A stretch of 60,032 bases of DNA. It comes from Bacteroidota bacterium (GTDB lineage Bacteria; Bacteroidota; Bacteroidia; B-17B0; Aurantibacillaceae). The DNA lies in the NCBI GenBank assembly GCA_013287545.1, contig JABDDQ010000005.1, positions 1 to 60,032 of the forward strand. The letters run 5' to 3'. Under the pieces are notes generated by a model. That model searched no databases, was not told where the DNA came from, and was given only the letters and a program-made list of their open reading frames with translations. Below are positions 26,825-35,338 of the stretch, piece by piece; positions within the stretch are counted from its first letter, which is position 1; each line of letters opens with the position of its first letter. The translations under genes were made by a program, and so were the position numbers.

Positions 26825-28297
26825 ATGGAAACATTAACAATGAAGTATGCTGAAATAAAAAATTATGTAGGTGGGAAATTTGTTGCCTCAAAAGCAAACA
26901 AACATATCGATGTAATATCACCTTTAGATGGTAGTCTGTTATCAAAAGTACCTGTATCTACTAAAGAAGATTTAAACGAGGCTGTTTTAGTGGCTCATAA
27001 AGCGTTTGAAACATGGTCTAAAGTGCCTATTAAAGAACGCGTACAAATTTTTTACCGCTACAAAACATTGTTAGAAAAAAACATGTTAGAGCTTTCTAAA
27101 CTGGTGCAAGAAGAGAATGGTAAAACATTAGATGAGGCTCGTGCCGAAGTTGAAAAAAGCATTGAGTTAACCGAGTTTGCCTGCTCGTTACCACAATTAG
27201 TAGGTGGAGAAATTTTAGAAGTAAGTAAAGGTGTTGAGTGCCGTACAGATTTTTATCCGGTTGGTGTGGTTGCCTGCATTGTTCCTTTCAACTTCCCAAG
27301 CATGGTGCCAAACTGGACTATACCAAATGCCTTGGCACTTGGCAACACCATGATTTTAAAACCGTCGGAAGTTGTGCCATTAAGCTGTGTTAAAATTGTT
27401 GAGTTATTAAAAGAAGCCGGCTTACCTGATGGCGTTTTAAATATTGTAAATGGAGATAAAGATATTGTAGAAGCTATTTGCGATCACCCGGGTATAGAGG
27501 CAGTATCATTTGTAGGTTCTACTAAAGTGGCTAAGTTAGTTTATGCGCGTGCATCGGCCAGCTTTAAACGTGTACTTACATTAGGCGGTGCAAAAAACCA
27601 CTTATTAGTTTTACCTGATGCGCATCCTTTAATGACTGCCACTAACGTAACCGCATCTATGTCTGGTTGTGCTGGGCAACGTTGTATGGCAGCATCGGCA
27701 ATGGTTGCTGTAGGAGCATCAGATCATATTATAGACCAGATTTGTATTGAAGCAAAAAAAGTTATTCCGGGAGAAAATTTAGGGGCCGTAATTTCAGCCG
27801 AAGCTAAAGCACGCATTGAAGGTTACATTACCGAAGCCGAAAAACAAGGTGCTAAAATTTTAGTTGATGGCAGAAACTATGTGGTTAAAGGAAAAGAAAA
27901 TGGTTTTTATGTTGGGCCAACCGTAATTGATTACGTAACACCTGATATGAGCGTAGCACGTGAAGAAATTTTTGGCCCCGTTATTTCTATTATGCGAGCT
28001 AAGGATGTAGATGAAGCATTAGCTATTGAAAATGCAAACCCTTACGGAAATGCAGCAGCCGTATTTACACAAAGTGGTGGTGCGGCACGTTATGTTATTG
28101 AGCGCGCCAGTGCCGGTATGATTGGTGTTAACATTGGTGTACCTGTACCACGTGAACCATTCTCGTTTGGAGGTTGGAACGATTCAAAATTTGGTGTAGG
28201 CGATTTAACCGGAAAAAGCTCTATTGCTTTCTGGACAAAATTGAAAAAAACCACTACTAAATGGAATGCAGAAGCTAAAACAAATTGGATGAGCTAA
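26825..28297 (+). CDS. mmsA: CoA-acylating malonate/methylmalonate-semialdehyde dehydrogenase
   Basis: An aldehyde dehydrogenase that oxidises (methyl)malonate semialdehyde to acetyl- or propionyl-CoA with CO2 release. The 490-residue protein has the FVGSTKVAK cofactor loop near residues 229-237 and the catalytic Cys287 in GCAGQRCM, as in the MMSDH family. The Glu that most aldehyde dehydrogenases use for hydrolysis is replaced (GGAKNH at 254-259), which fits CoA-dependent chemistry. Its place at the head of a uracil degradation operon suggests malonate semialdehyde from beta-alanine as substrate. An ATG at 26840 is an alternative start. Confidence 0.9.
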   Translation: METLTMKYAEIKNYVGGKFVASKANKHIDVISPLDGSLLSKVPVSTKEDLNEAVLVAHKAFETWSKVPIKERVQIFYRYKTLLEKNMLELSKLVQEENGKTLDEARAEVEKSIELTEFACSLPQLVGGEILEVSKGVECRTDFYPVGVVACIVPFNFPSMVPNWTIPNALALGNTMILKPSEVVPLSCVKIVELLKEAGLPDGVLNIVNGDKDIVEAICDHPGIEAVSFVGSTKVAKLVYARASASFKRVLTLGGAKNHLLVLPDAHPLMTATNVTASMSGCAGQRCMAASAMVAVGASDHIIDQICIEAKKVIPGENLGAVISAEAKARIEGYITEAEKQGAKILVDGRNYVVKGKENGFYVGPTVIDYVTPDMSVAREEIFGPVISIMRAKDVDEALAIENANPYGNAAAVFTQSGGAARYVIERASAGMIGVNIGVPVPREPFSFGGWNDSKFGVGDLTGKSSIAFWTKLKKTTTKWNAEAKTNWMS

Positions 28298-28328
28298 TTG
28301 TTTAATGACGATTTTATAAATAAAGAAT

Positions 28329-29687
28329 ATGACAACAAAAACATTATCAAAATCTACAAAGGAAGAGATTCTAAAAAACAATGTAGAACACACTATTTTT
28401 TCGTGGAGCAAACAAAGCGGTTTAAACCCAATAAATATTGACCACGCAAAAGGAGTCTATATATACGACAGAAGCGGAAAACGCTATCTTGATTTCACAT
28501 CGCAGTTAATGAATGTAAACATTGGGCATGGCGACCCACGTGTTACCGAAGCTGTTGTAAAACAAATGAACGAGGTTAGTTATGTTAACCCCGGCATGGC
28601 TACCGAAGCAAGAGGTTTATTAGGAAAAAAATTAGCTGAAATAACTCCGGGTACTTTAAACAGAACTTTTTTTACCAACGGTGGTACCGAGGCAATTGAG
28701 CATGCTATTAAATTAGCTCGTTTATATACAGGTCGTCATAAAATAATTACGCTTTACCAAAGCTATCATGGCGCTACGTATGGTGCTTTATGTGCCGGTG
28801 GCGACCCACGTGGCATTCCGCATGATAGCCAGGGTGTACCAAATATTATTCATGCAGAAAATCCTTATTTTTATCGTTGTCCGTGGAGTAGTGCTACGCC
28901 TGAAGAATGTGGAGAACATGCAGCCGCACACATGGAGCGTTTAATTAAATACGAAGGCACATCAAGTGTGGCTGCTATTTTAATGGAAGGCGAAAGCGGT
29001 TCATCGGGTTGTATAAAATATCCGGTTGGTTATTGGAAAAAAATAAAAGCCATTGCTGATAAATATGGCATACTAACTATTTGCGATGAAGTAATGAGTG
29101 GCTTTGGAAGAACCGGTAAATGGTTTGGCATAGACCATCACGGTGTTGAGCCCGATATTTTATGTATGGCAAAAGGCATTACAGCAGGCTACATTCCCTT
29201 AGGAGGAATGATTGTTACTGAAAAAATTGCACAACACTTTAACGATAAACCATTACCAATAGGATTAACTTATTCTGCCCACGCTGTAGCTTGCGCAGCT
29301 GCCAACGAAGTAATTAAAATTTACAAAGAAGATAACCTGATTGAAAACGCCGCCAACATGGGGCGTTATATTGATGCACAGGTCGCTAAGCTAAAAGATA
29401 AACACCCAAGCATTGGTGATTTCCGTAATACAGGTTTATTAGGTTGCATTGAGGTAGTAAAAAACAGAAAAACAAAAGAGCCTATGGCTCCCTGGAATGC
29501 AGCACCAAACGAAATGGAAATTATGAATAAAGTAGCTGCCAAACTTAATGAATTAGGCATGTACACGTTTGTACGTTGGAACTGGATTTTTACAGCACCG
29601 CCTTTAACCATTACTAAAGACCAAATGGATGAAGGATTAGATATTATATCAAAAGCTATTTCAATTGCTGACGAACACTGTAATTAA
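28329..29687 (+). CDS. Class III aminotransferase, probable beta-alanine:pyruvate type
   Basis: PLP enzyme of the omega-aminotransferase family, 452 residues. The cofactor Lys is Lys282 in MAKGITAGYIPLGG, the pyridine-nitrogen Asp is Asp253 in ICDEVMSGFGRTG, and FFTNGGTEA at 114-122 binds phosphate. Amino-group donor specificity cannot be read from the sequence, but the neighbours (beta-ureidopropionase, which makes beta-alanine, and mmsA, which uses malonate semialdehyde) point to beta-alanine. It lies 31 bp after mmsA and 18 bp before the permease gene. Confidence 0.88.
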   Translation: MTTKTLSKSTKEEILKNNVEHTIFSWSKQSGLNPINIDHAKGVYIYDRSGKRYLDFTSQLMNVNIGHGDPRVTEAVVKQMNEVSYVNPGMATEARGLLGKKLAEITPGTLNRTFFTNGGTEAIEHAIKLARLYTGRHKIITLYQSYHGATYGALCAGGDPRGIPHDSQGVPNIIHAENPYFYRCPWSSATPEECGEHAAAHMERLIKYEGTSSVAAILMEGESGSSGCIKYPVGYWKKIKAIADKYGILTICDEVMSGFGRTGKWFGIDHHGVEPDILCMAKGITAGYIPLGGMIVTEKIAQHFNDKPLPIGLTYSAHAVACAAANEVIKIYKEDNLIENAANMGRYIDAQVAKLKDKHPSIGDFRNTGLLGCIEVVKNRKTKEPMAPWNAAPNEMEIMNKVAAKLNELGMYTFVRWNWIFTAPPLTITKDQMDEGLDIISKAISIADEHCN

Positions 29688-29705
29688 TTACAGTTTACAA
29701 GCTGC

Positions 29706-31199
29706 ATGAACGCTGAAATAGTTGACATACCGGAAAACCTGGCCCACTCTTCGCTTTGCAGCGAAGACCTTGCTCCTATTCCACTTTCTAAACGAACATG
29801 GGGTACTTGGAACTATGCTGCCTTATGGATTAGCATGAGTTTGTGTATTCCAACGTATATGTTGGCAAGTTCGCTAATTGAAGGCGGTATGAATTGGTGG
29901 CAGGCTATCTTAACTATTTTTATTGGTAACACGGTTGTTCTTATCCCTATGATTTTAAATGGGCATGCAGGTGCTAAATATGGCATTCCGTTTCCTGTTT
30001 TTGCACGTGCCAGTTTTGGTACCAAAGGAGCAAACATTCCCGCTATGTTACGTGCCATTGTTGCCTGTGGATGGTTTGGCATACAAACCTGGATTGGAGG
30101 CTTTGCCATTTATCTCATGCTTAAAATTTGGTTTCCTGCATTAGAAAATTTACCGCAAATTTTCCCTGCTTCGTTTGGTTTACAAACAGGTCCTGCTATT
30201 ACTTTCTTTTTATTTTGGCTGCTAAATATGTATGTTGTTTACTTAGGGGTTGATAGCATTAAAAAACTGTTGGTGTTTAAAGCATTTTTTTTACCCATAG
30301 CTGCTTTATCACTTTTACTATGGGCAATTTTTGCCGGACATGGTTTAGGGCCTATACTTTCGCAACCATCTAAGTTTGAACAACCTGATAAATTTCCTGG
30401 CATAGGCAGTTTTTGGAATTATTTTTTTCCGGCTCTAACAGGCATGGTAGGTTTTTGGGCTACATTATCGCTTAACATTCCTGACTTTACACGTTATGCA
30501 AAAAGTCAGCGTGCACAAATTATGGGGCAAACAGTTGCTCTGCCAACATCAATGACTTTGTTTTCATTTATTGGTGTCGTAGTAACATCAGCAACCTTTG
30601 TTATTTATGGCGAAACCATTTGGGACCCTTTAGTTTTAGCAGGCAAATTTGAAAGCAAATTAATAGTTAGCATAGCTATGATAGCGGTTGCTATTTCAAC
30701 ACTGGCAACTAATATTGCAGCTAATATTGTTAGTCCGGCAAACGATTTTGCTAACCTGTCTCCTTCAAAAATTAATTTTAAAACAGGTGGTTACATTACA
30801 GGACTGATTGGTATTTTAATCTTCCCGTGGAAATTAATTGCCGACCCTAATGGTTATATTTTTACTTGGCTTATAGCCTACTCCAGTTTGTTAGGCCCCA
30901 TTGGTGGCATTATGATTGTTGATTATTATTTTATCCGAAAACAAAACCTGCATGTAAAAGAAATGTACGAAGCACATGGTGAGTACACATATTCAAATGG
31001 TATAAATTATTATGCAGTAATTGCTTTGGTTTTAGCTATCATACCAAACGTACCGGGTTTTTTAACCACTATAAAAGTTATTCCGCAAGATGCGGTTTGG
31101 CAATGGGTTTCGGGTTTATATCATTATGCGTGGTTTGTAGGATTTTTTGTGGCAGGAATCATCTATTATCTTTTAATGCAGAAAACTAATAAAAAATAA
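29706..31199 (+). CDS. NCS1-family nucleobase:cation symporter
   Basis: The 497-residue protein has about twelve hydrophobic helices and the NCS1 landmarks: SKRTWGTWNYAALWISMS at the N-terminus, GHAGAKYGIPFPVFARASFG near residues 86-105 and the SLNIPDFTRYAKSQRAQ segment near 257-273. Members carry uracil, cytosine, allantoin or hydantoins with sodium or protons. The surrounding pathway and a cytosine deaminase one base downstream suggest uracil and/or cytosine import. The specificity is inferred from context only. Confidence 0.88.
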   Translation: MNAEIVDIPENLAHSSLCSEDLAPIPLSKRTWGTWNYAALWISMSLCIPTYMLASSLIEGGMNWWQAILTIFIGNTVVLIPMILNGHAGAKYGIPFPVFARASFGTKGANIPAMLRAIVACGWFGIQTWIGGFAIYLMLKIWFPALENLPQIFPASFGLQTGPAITFFLFWLLNMYVVYLGVDSIKKLLVFKAFFLPIAALSLLLWAIFAGHGLGPILSQPSKFEQPDKFPGIGSFWNYFFPALTGMVGFWATLSLNIPDFTRYAKSQRAQIMGQTVALPTSMTLFSFIGVVVTSATFVIYGETIWDPLVLAGKFESKLIVSIAMIAVAISTLATNIAANIVSPANDFANLSPSKINFKTGGYITGLIGILIFPWKLIADPNGYIFTWLIAYSSLLGPIGGIMIVDYYFIRKQNLHVKEMYEAHGEYTYSNGINYYAVIALVLAIIPNVPGFLTTIKVIPQDAVWQWVSGLYHYAWFVGFFVAGIIYYLLMQKTNKK

Positions 31200-31200
31200 A

Positions 31201-31635
31201 ATGGACGAATTTTTAAAAGCCGCTATTGATGAGGCTAAAACAGGTTTAAGCGAAAAAGGAATTCCTATTGGAAGTGTGTTGGTAAAAGACGGAAAAATAG
31301 TTGGCAGAGGGCATAACAAACGTGTGCAGGATAACGACCCAATGACACATGCCGAAATTGATTGCTTACGCAATGCAGGTCGTGTAGGTTCTTATAAAGG
31401 AACTGTTTTATATTCTACGCTTATGCCTTGTTATTTATGCGCAGGTGCTGTAGTTCAATTCGGAATTAAAAAAGTGTACGCAGGCGAATCGAAAACATTT
31501 ACAGGTGCAAAAGAATTTATGCAAGCACACGGTGTAGAAGTGATTGATTTAAACAGTAAGGAGTGCATTGATATGATGAACGATTTTATTGCAAAAAATC
31601 CTACCTTGTGGAATGAAGATATTGGAGTTGATTAA
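31201..31635 (+). CDS. Cytosine deaminase, fungal (Fcy1) type
   Basis: Zinc hydrolase of the cytidine-deaminase fold, 144 residues. His50-Ala-Glu52 and Pro76-Cys77-x-x-Cys80 form the zinc site and proton shuttle. The C-terminus WNEDIG (from Trp137) and the GRGHNKRVQ segment closely resemble yeast cytosine deaminase, whose terminal Trp/Asp close over the base, rather than the TIM-barrel CodA of enterobacteria. It would turn cytosine into uracil, the pathway's entry substrate. Only one base separates it from the permease, so the two should be translated together. Guanine deaminases share the fold but lack this C-terminal signature. Confidence 0.85.
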   Translation: MDEFLKAAIDEAKTGLSEKGIPIGSVLVKDGKIVGRGHNKRVQDNDPMTHAEIDCLRNAGRVGSYKGTVLYSTLMPCYLCAGAVVQFGIKKVYAGESKTFTGAKEFMQAHGVEVIDLNSKECIDMMNDFIAKNPTLWNEDIGVD

Positions 31636-31663
31636 TTTTATTTGAATTTAAACCTTATATAAA

Positions 31664-33046
31664 ATGTCGCTATTAATAAAAAATGGAAGAATAATAACAG
31701 CAGCAGATGATTATGTTGCTGATATTTTTATTGAAGACGATAAAATTACCACTATTGGTAAAAACTTAGATGTTAAGGCAACGCAAACCATTGATGCTAA
31801 AAACAAACTGGTTATACCGGGTGGCATAGACCCTCACGTGCATTTAGATATGCCATTTATGGGTACTTCTTCGAGCGATAGCTACGAAACAGGAACCCGC
31901 GCGGCTTTATTCGGTGGTACGACTATGGTAATTGATTTTATTTTGCAAACACAAGGTAAATCATTACACGATGCTTTAACAGAATGGCAAGGTCGTTCAA
32001 ACGGAAATGCTTTGGGCGATTATTCTTTCCACATGGCGGTAACTGATTTTAATGATAGCACCAAAGCTGAAATAAAAGATTTGGTAGAGAAAGAAGGCAT
32101 TACTTCTTTTAAAACTTTTATGGCTTATAAAGGCGCTTTGATGATTGACGACCGACAAATGGTTGGTTTAATGAACGAAGTAAAAAAACAAGGCGGCATG
32201 GTTACCGTACATGCAACCAACGGAGATGTAATTGATTTCTTAATTGCGAAACATAAATCAGAAGGAAAACTTTCTCCGATATATCATTATTTATCTCAAC
32301 CTGAAATTACGGAGAGCGAAGCAACTGGCAGGTTTGCCGATATGGCTTATCATACAGGTGTGCCTGCTTATGTAGTACACATGACTTGCGAAGGCGCTCT
32401 GAATCAAATTAGAGATGCCGATAAAAGAAACCAAAAAGTTTTTGTAGAAACCTGCATACAATATTTAGTATTAGATGCTTCTTTATACGACAAAGGTTTC
32501 GAATCGGCAAAATGGGTAATGAGCCCGCCATTGCGTGAGAAGAAAGACCAAGAAACATTGTGGGCTGGTTTAAACCAAGGCACGGTGCAAGTTGTAGCAA
32601 CCGACCACTGCCCTTTTATGTGGGAGCAGAAAAAGATGGGTGAGAACGATTTTTCTAAAATACCTAATGGGCATCCTGCTATTGAAAACAGAATGGAATT
32701 ATTGTTTTCAGAAGGCGTTAAAAAAGGAAAAATTAGCCTAAATAAATTTGTGGAAGTAAGTTCAACAAACGCTGCAAAAATATTTGGCATGTATCCTAAA
32801 AAAGGAACCATTGCTGTGGGCTCTGATGCTGATATTGTGATTTTAGACCCCAACGAAAAACATACACTATCAGCTAAAACACATCACATGCATTGCGATT
32901 ACTCAGGTTACGAAGGCTGGGAACTAACCGGTAAATGCAAAACGATTATTTTACGCGGTAAAGTTGCGGTTGATAACAATAAACTTTTAGTAGAAAAAGG
33001 TTACGGACAATTTGTAAAACGAAATAAAATATCATCTATAATTTAA
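31664..33046 (+). CDS. hydA: Dihydropyrimidinase
   Basis: Opens the ring of 5,6-dihydrouracil to N-carbamoyl-beta-alanine. The 460-residue amidohydrolase has the metal ligands His58 and His60 in GGIDPHVHLDM and Lys150 in TSFKTFMAYKG, which is the residue carboxylated to bridge the two zinc ions. QVVATDHCPF carries the catalytic Asp. The length agrees with hydantoinase/dihydropyrimidinase. The next gene encodes the enzyme for its product, and the operon makes dihydrouracil the likely substrate. Confidence 0.93.
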   Translation: MSLLIKNGRIITAADDYVADIFIEDDKITTIGKNLDVKATQTIDAKNKLVIPGGIDPHVHLDMPFMGTSSSDSYETGTRAALFGGTTMVIDFILQTQGKSLHDALTEWQGRSNGNALGDYSFHMAVTDFNDSTKAEIKDLVEKEGITSFKTFMAYKGALMIDDRQMVGLMNEVKKQGGMVTVHATNGDVIDFLIAKHKSEGKLSPIYHYLSQPEITESEATGRFADMAYHTGVPAYVVHMTCEGALNQIRDADKRNQKVFVETCIQYLVLDASLYDKGFESAKWVMSPPLREKKDQETLWAGLNQGTVQVVATDHCPFMWEQKKMGENDFSKIPNGHPAIENRMELLFSEGVKKGKISLNKFVEVSSTNAAKIFGMYPKKGTIAVGSDADIVILDPNEKHTLSAKTHHMHCDYSGYEGWELTGKCKTIILRGKVAVDNNKLLVEKGYGQFVKRNKISSII

Positions 33047-33065
33047 AAACTCTAAACTAAACATT

Positions 33066-33932
33066 ATGCCAAGAATGATTAAATCAGGACTTATACAAAT
33101 GAGTCTCGCAAAAACTGAAGGTGAAGGAACTATTCAGGAAATTTGTAATGCCATGATACAAAAACACATTCCGCTTATTGAAGAAGCAGGAAAAAAAGGT
33201 GTCCAAATTTTATGCTTACAAGAAATTTTTAACACACCTTATTTTTGTCCGGGTCAGGATAAAAAATGGTATGAGTCTGCCGAATCAGTTCCTGGTCCAA
33301 CAACCGATTTAATGGCAACTTATGCTAAAAAATATAACATGGTTATTATTGTTCCTATTTACGAAAAAGAACAACCGGGCGTTTTATATAATACAGCAGC
33401 TGTAATTGATGCTGATGGAACTTACTTGGGCAAATATAGAAAAAACCACATCCCTCATACTACGGGTTTTTGGGAGAAGTTTTTCTTTAAACCAGGCAAC
33501 TTAGGTTACCCTGTGTTTCAAACTAAATACGCTAAAGTGGGCGTATATATTTGTTACGACAGACATTTTCCGGACGGGGCTCGTTGCTTAGGATTAAATG
33601 GCGCTGAAATTGTTTACAATCCATCAGCCACCGTTGCAGGTCTAAGCGAGTACTTGTGGAAATTAGAACAACCTGCACATGCTGCAGCTAATGGTTATTT
33701 TATGGGTTGCATTAATCGTGTAGGCGAAGAAAAACCGTGGAACTTAGGTAAGTTTTATGGTCAATCGTATTTTGTTGACCCGCGCGGACAAATATTTGCA
33801 CAAGCATCACGCGATAACGATGAGTTACTGATTGCAGATTTTGATTTAGATATGATTGATGAAGTAAGAAGCACCTGGCAATTTTTTAGAGACAGAAGAC
33901 CGGAAACGTACGGTGTACTAACTGAACTTTAG
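33066..33932 (+). CDS. Beta-ureidopropionase (nitrilase superfamily)
   Basis: Hydrolyses N-carbamoyl-beta-alanine to beta-alanine, CO2 and ammonia. The 288-residue protein shows the nitrilase catalytic residues Glu53 (LQEIFNTPYFC), Lys126 (KYRKNHIP) and Cys163 (VYICYDRHFPDGAR). The Arg/His after the Cys resemble animal UPB1, while N-carbamyl-putrescine amidases of the same superfamily are the main alternative. It follows hydA by 19 bp and is followed by a strong hairpin. Confidence 0.9.
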   Translation: MPRMIKSGLIQMSLAKTEGEGTIQEICNAMIQKHIPLIEEAGKKGVQILCLQEIFNTPYFCPGQDKKWYESAESVPGPTTDLMATYAKKYNMVIIVPIYEKEQPGVLYNTAAVIDADGTYLGKYRKNHIPHTTGFWEKFFFKPGNLGYPVFQTKYAKVGVYICYDRHFPDGARCLGLNGAEIVYNPSATVAGLSEYLWKLEQPAHAAANGYFMGCINRVGEEKPWNLGKFYGQSYFVDPRGQIFAQASRDNDELLIADFDLDMIDEVRSTWQFFRDRRPETYGVLTEL

Positions 33933-33938
33933 ATTTTA

Positions 33939-33968
33939 ATTGAGTGCTATAATTTTATAGCACTCAAT
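33939..33968 (+). terminator. Strong intra-operon hairpin before preT
   Basis: Perfect 13-nt arms ATTGAGTGCTATA (33939-33951) and TATAGCACTCAAT (33956-33968) with a 4-nt loop are followed by ATTTTAC. It lies inside the 58-bp gap between beta-ureidopropionase and preT and could end or attenuate transcription, or mark the boundary between two transcripts. Confidence 0.6.
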
Positions 33969-33990
33969 ATTTTACATATTAAAATACATT

Positions 33991-35334
33991 ATGGGAATAA
34001 AAAACAATCGTTTATCTACAGAAGAATTAGTTGCTAATTTTTCAGATATACATCCTCCTTTTGAACATGCAGAAGGCGCTATTTTAGAAGCAAACAGATG
34101 CATTAATTGTTATGATGCGCCTTGTACCAAATCGTGCCCAACAAGCATTGATGTGCCTTTGTTTATTAAACAAATTTCATCGGGTAACATTAAAGGATCT
34201 GCACGCACCATTTTTTCATCCAATATTATGGGAGGTGGATGCTCAAAAGTTTGCCCGGTAGAGAAACTTTGCGAAGGAGCTTGCGTATATAATTTACGTG
34301 AAGAAGAACCAATTTCTATTGCAAAGCTGCAACGCTACTCAACAGGAATTGCGATTCACGAAAAATGGAAATTGTTTGAACGTAAACCCTCTAACGGAAA
34401 AAAAGTGGCTGTGGTAGGTGCTGGTCCGGCTGGTTTAGCCTGTGCTCATGCGCTATCCTTACAAGGCATTGATGTTACCATTTTTGAGAAAGAAGAAAAA
34501 GGCGGTGGCTTAATGACTTATGGGGTTGCGGCATATAAAGTTACGCCACAATCGTGTAAAGAAGAAGTAGATTACATTACATCCATAGGTGGAATTGATA
34601 TACAGTATAAAAAAGAATTAGGAAAAGACATTACATTAGCCGAACTACAAAAAAAGTACAATGCTGTATTTTTAGGCATTGGTGTTGGTGTAGCTCGCGA
34701 ATTAAGTATCCCAGGTGAGGACTTAGAAGGCGTTGAAGATGCTATATCGTTTATTTATAATTTACGCACCAACGATTACTCTAAAATTTCGGTAGGAGAT
34801 AAAGTAGCTGTTATTGGTATGGGTATGACGGCTATTGATGCAGCCACACAATCAAAACGACTGGGTGCTAAAGAAGTAACTATGATTTACCGTCGTACAG
34901 AAAATGAAAAACCTTGTACCGATGTTGAATTAGATTTAGCAAAACTAGATGGCTGTTCATTTATTTGGTTAGCCGCGCCTAAAGAAATTATTGGCGAAAA
35001 CGGAAAAGCGAAAAAACTGATTTGCACTAAAATGAAATTAGGGGAACCTGATGCATCTGGCAGAAGAGCTCCTGTTGATACCGGAGAAACTTTTACTATG
35101 GATGTTGATATGGTTATTAAAGCCGCAGGTCAAATTCCGTTTGAAGAGCTGGTTGCAAAATCAGAATTAAAAAACAACGGCGGAAAAATCTCTATTACTA
35201 AAAGTGCTGAAACGAACTTAAAAGGTGTGTTTGCAGGTGGTGATGCTGTTAATGGAGGTAAAGAAGTAGTAGATGCTGTACAGGCGGGCAAAGATGCCGC
35301 AAAAGGAATTCTAACTTATTTAGGTATAAAATAA
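33991..35334 (+). CDS. preT: Dihydropyrimidine dehydrogenase, NADH-oxidising subunit PreT
   Basis: Flavoprotein subunit that takes electrons from NAD(P)H and passes them to PreA for uracil reduction. The 447-residue protein has the GltD-like layout: an N-terminal double 4Fe-4S cysteine set (Cys37, 40, 45, 49 and Cys84, 88, 94, 98), the FAD loop VVGAGPAGLA at 141-150 and a second Rossmann loop, VIGMGMTAIDAA, near 275. The preA gene follows 4 bp downstream, which fixes the pairing. It stands behind an internal hairpin, so its expression may differ from that of the upstream genes. Confidence 0.92.
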   Translation: MGIKNNRLSTEELVANFSDIHPPFEHAEGAILEANRCINCYDAPCTKSCPTSIDVPLFIKQISSGNIKGSARTIFSSNIMGGGCSKVCPVEKLCEGACVYNLREEEPISIAKLQRYSTGIAIHEKWKLFERKPSNGKKVAVVGAGPAGLACAHALSLQGIDVTIFEKEEKGGGLMTYGVAAYKVTPQSCKEEVDYITSIGGIDIQYKKELGKDITLAELQKKYNAVFLGIGVGVARELSIPGEDLEGVEDAISFIYNLRTNDYSKISVGDKVAVIGMGMTAIDAATQSKRLGAKEVTMIYRRTENEKPCTDVELDLAKLDGCSFIWLAAPKEIIGENGKAKKLICTKMKLGEPDASGRRAPVDTGETFTMDVDMVIKAAGQIPFEELVAKSELKNNGGKISITKSAETNLKGVFAGGDAVNGGKEVVDAVQAGKDAAKGILTYLGIK

Positions 35335-35338
35335 AATT

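Noticed and set aside
29813-30109. Antisense open frame within the NCS1 gene
   Set aside because: A shadow of a strongly conserved membrane protein; the composition fits a mirror of codon bias and there is no start context.
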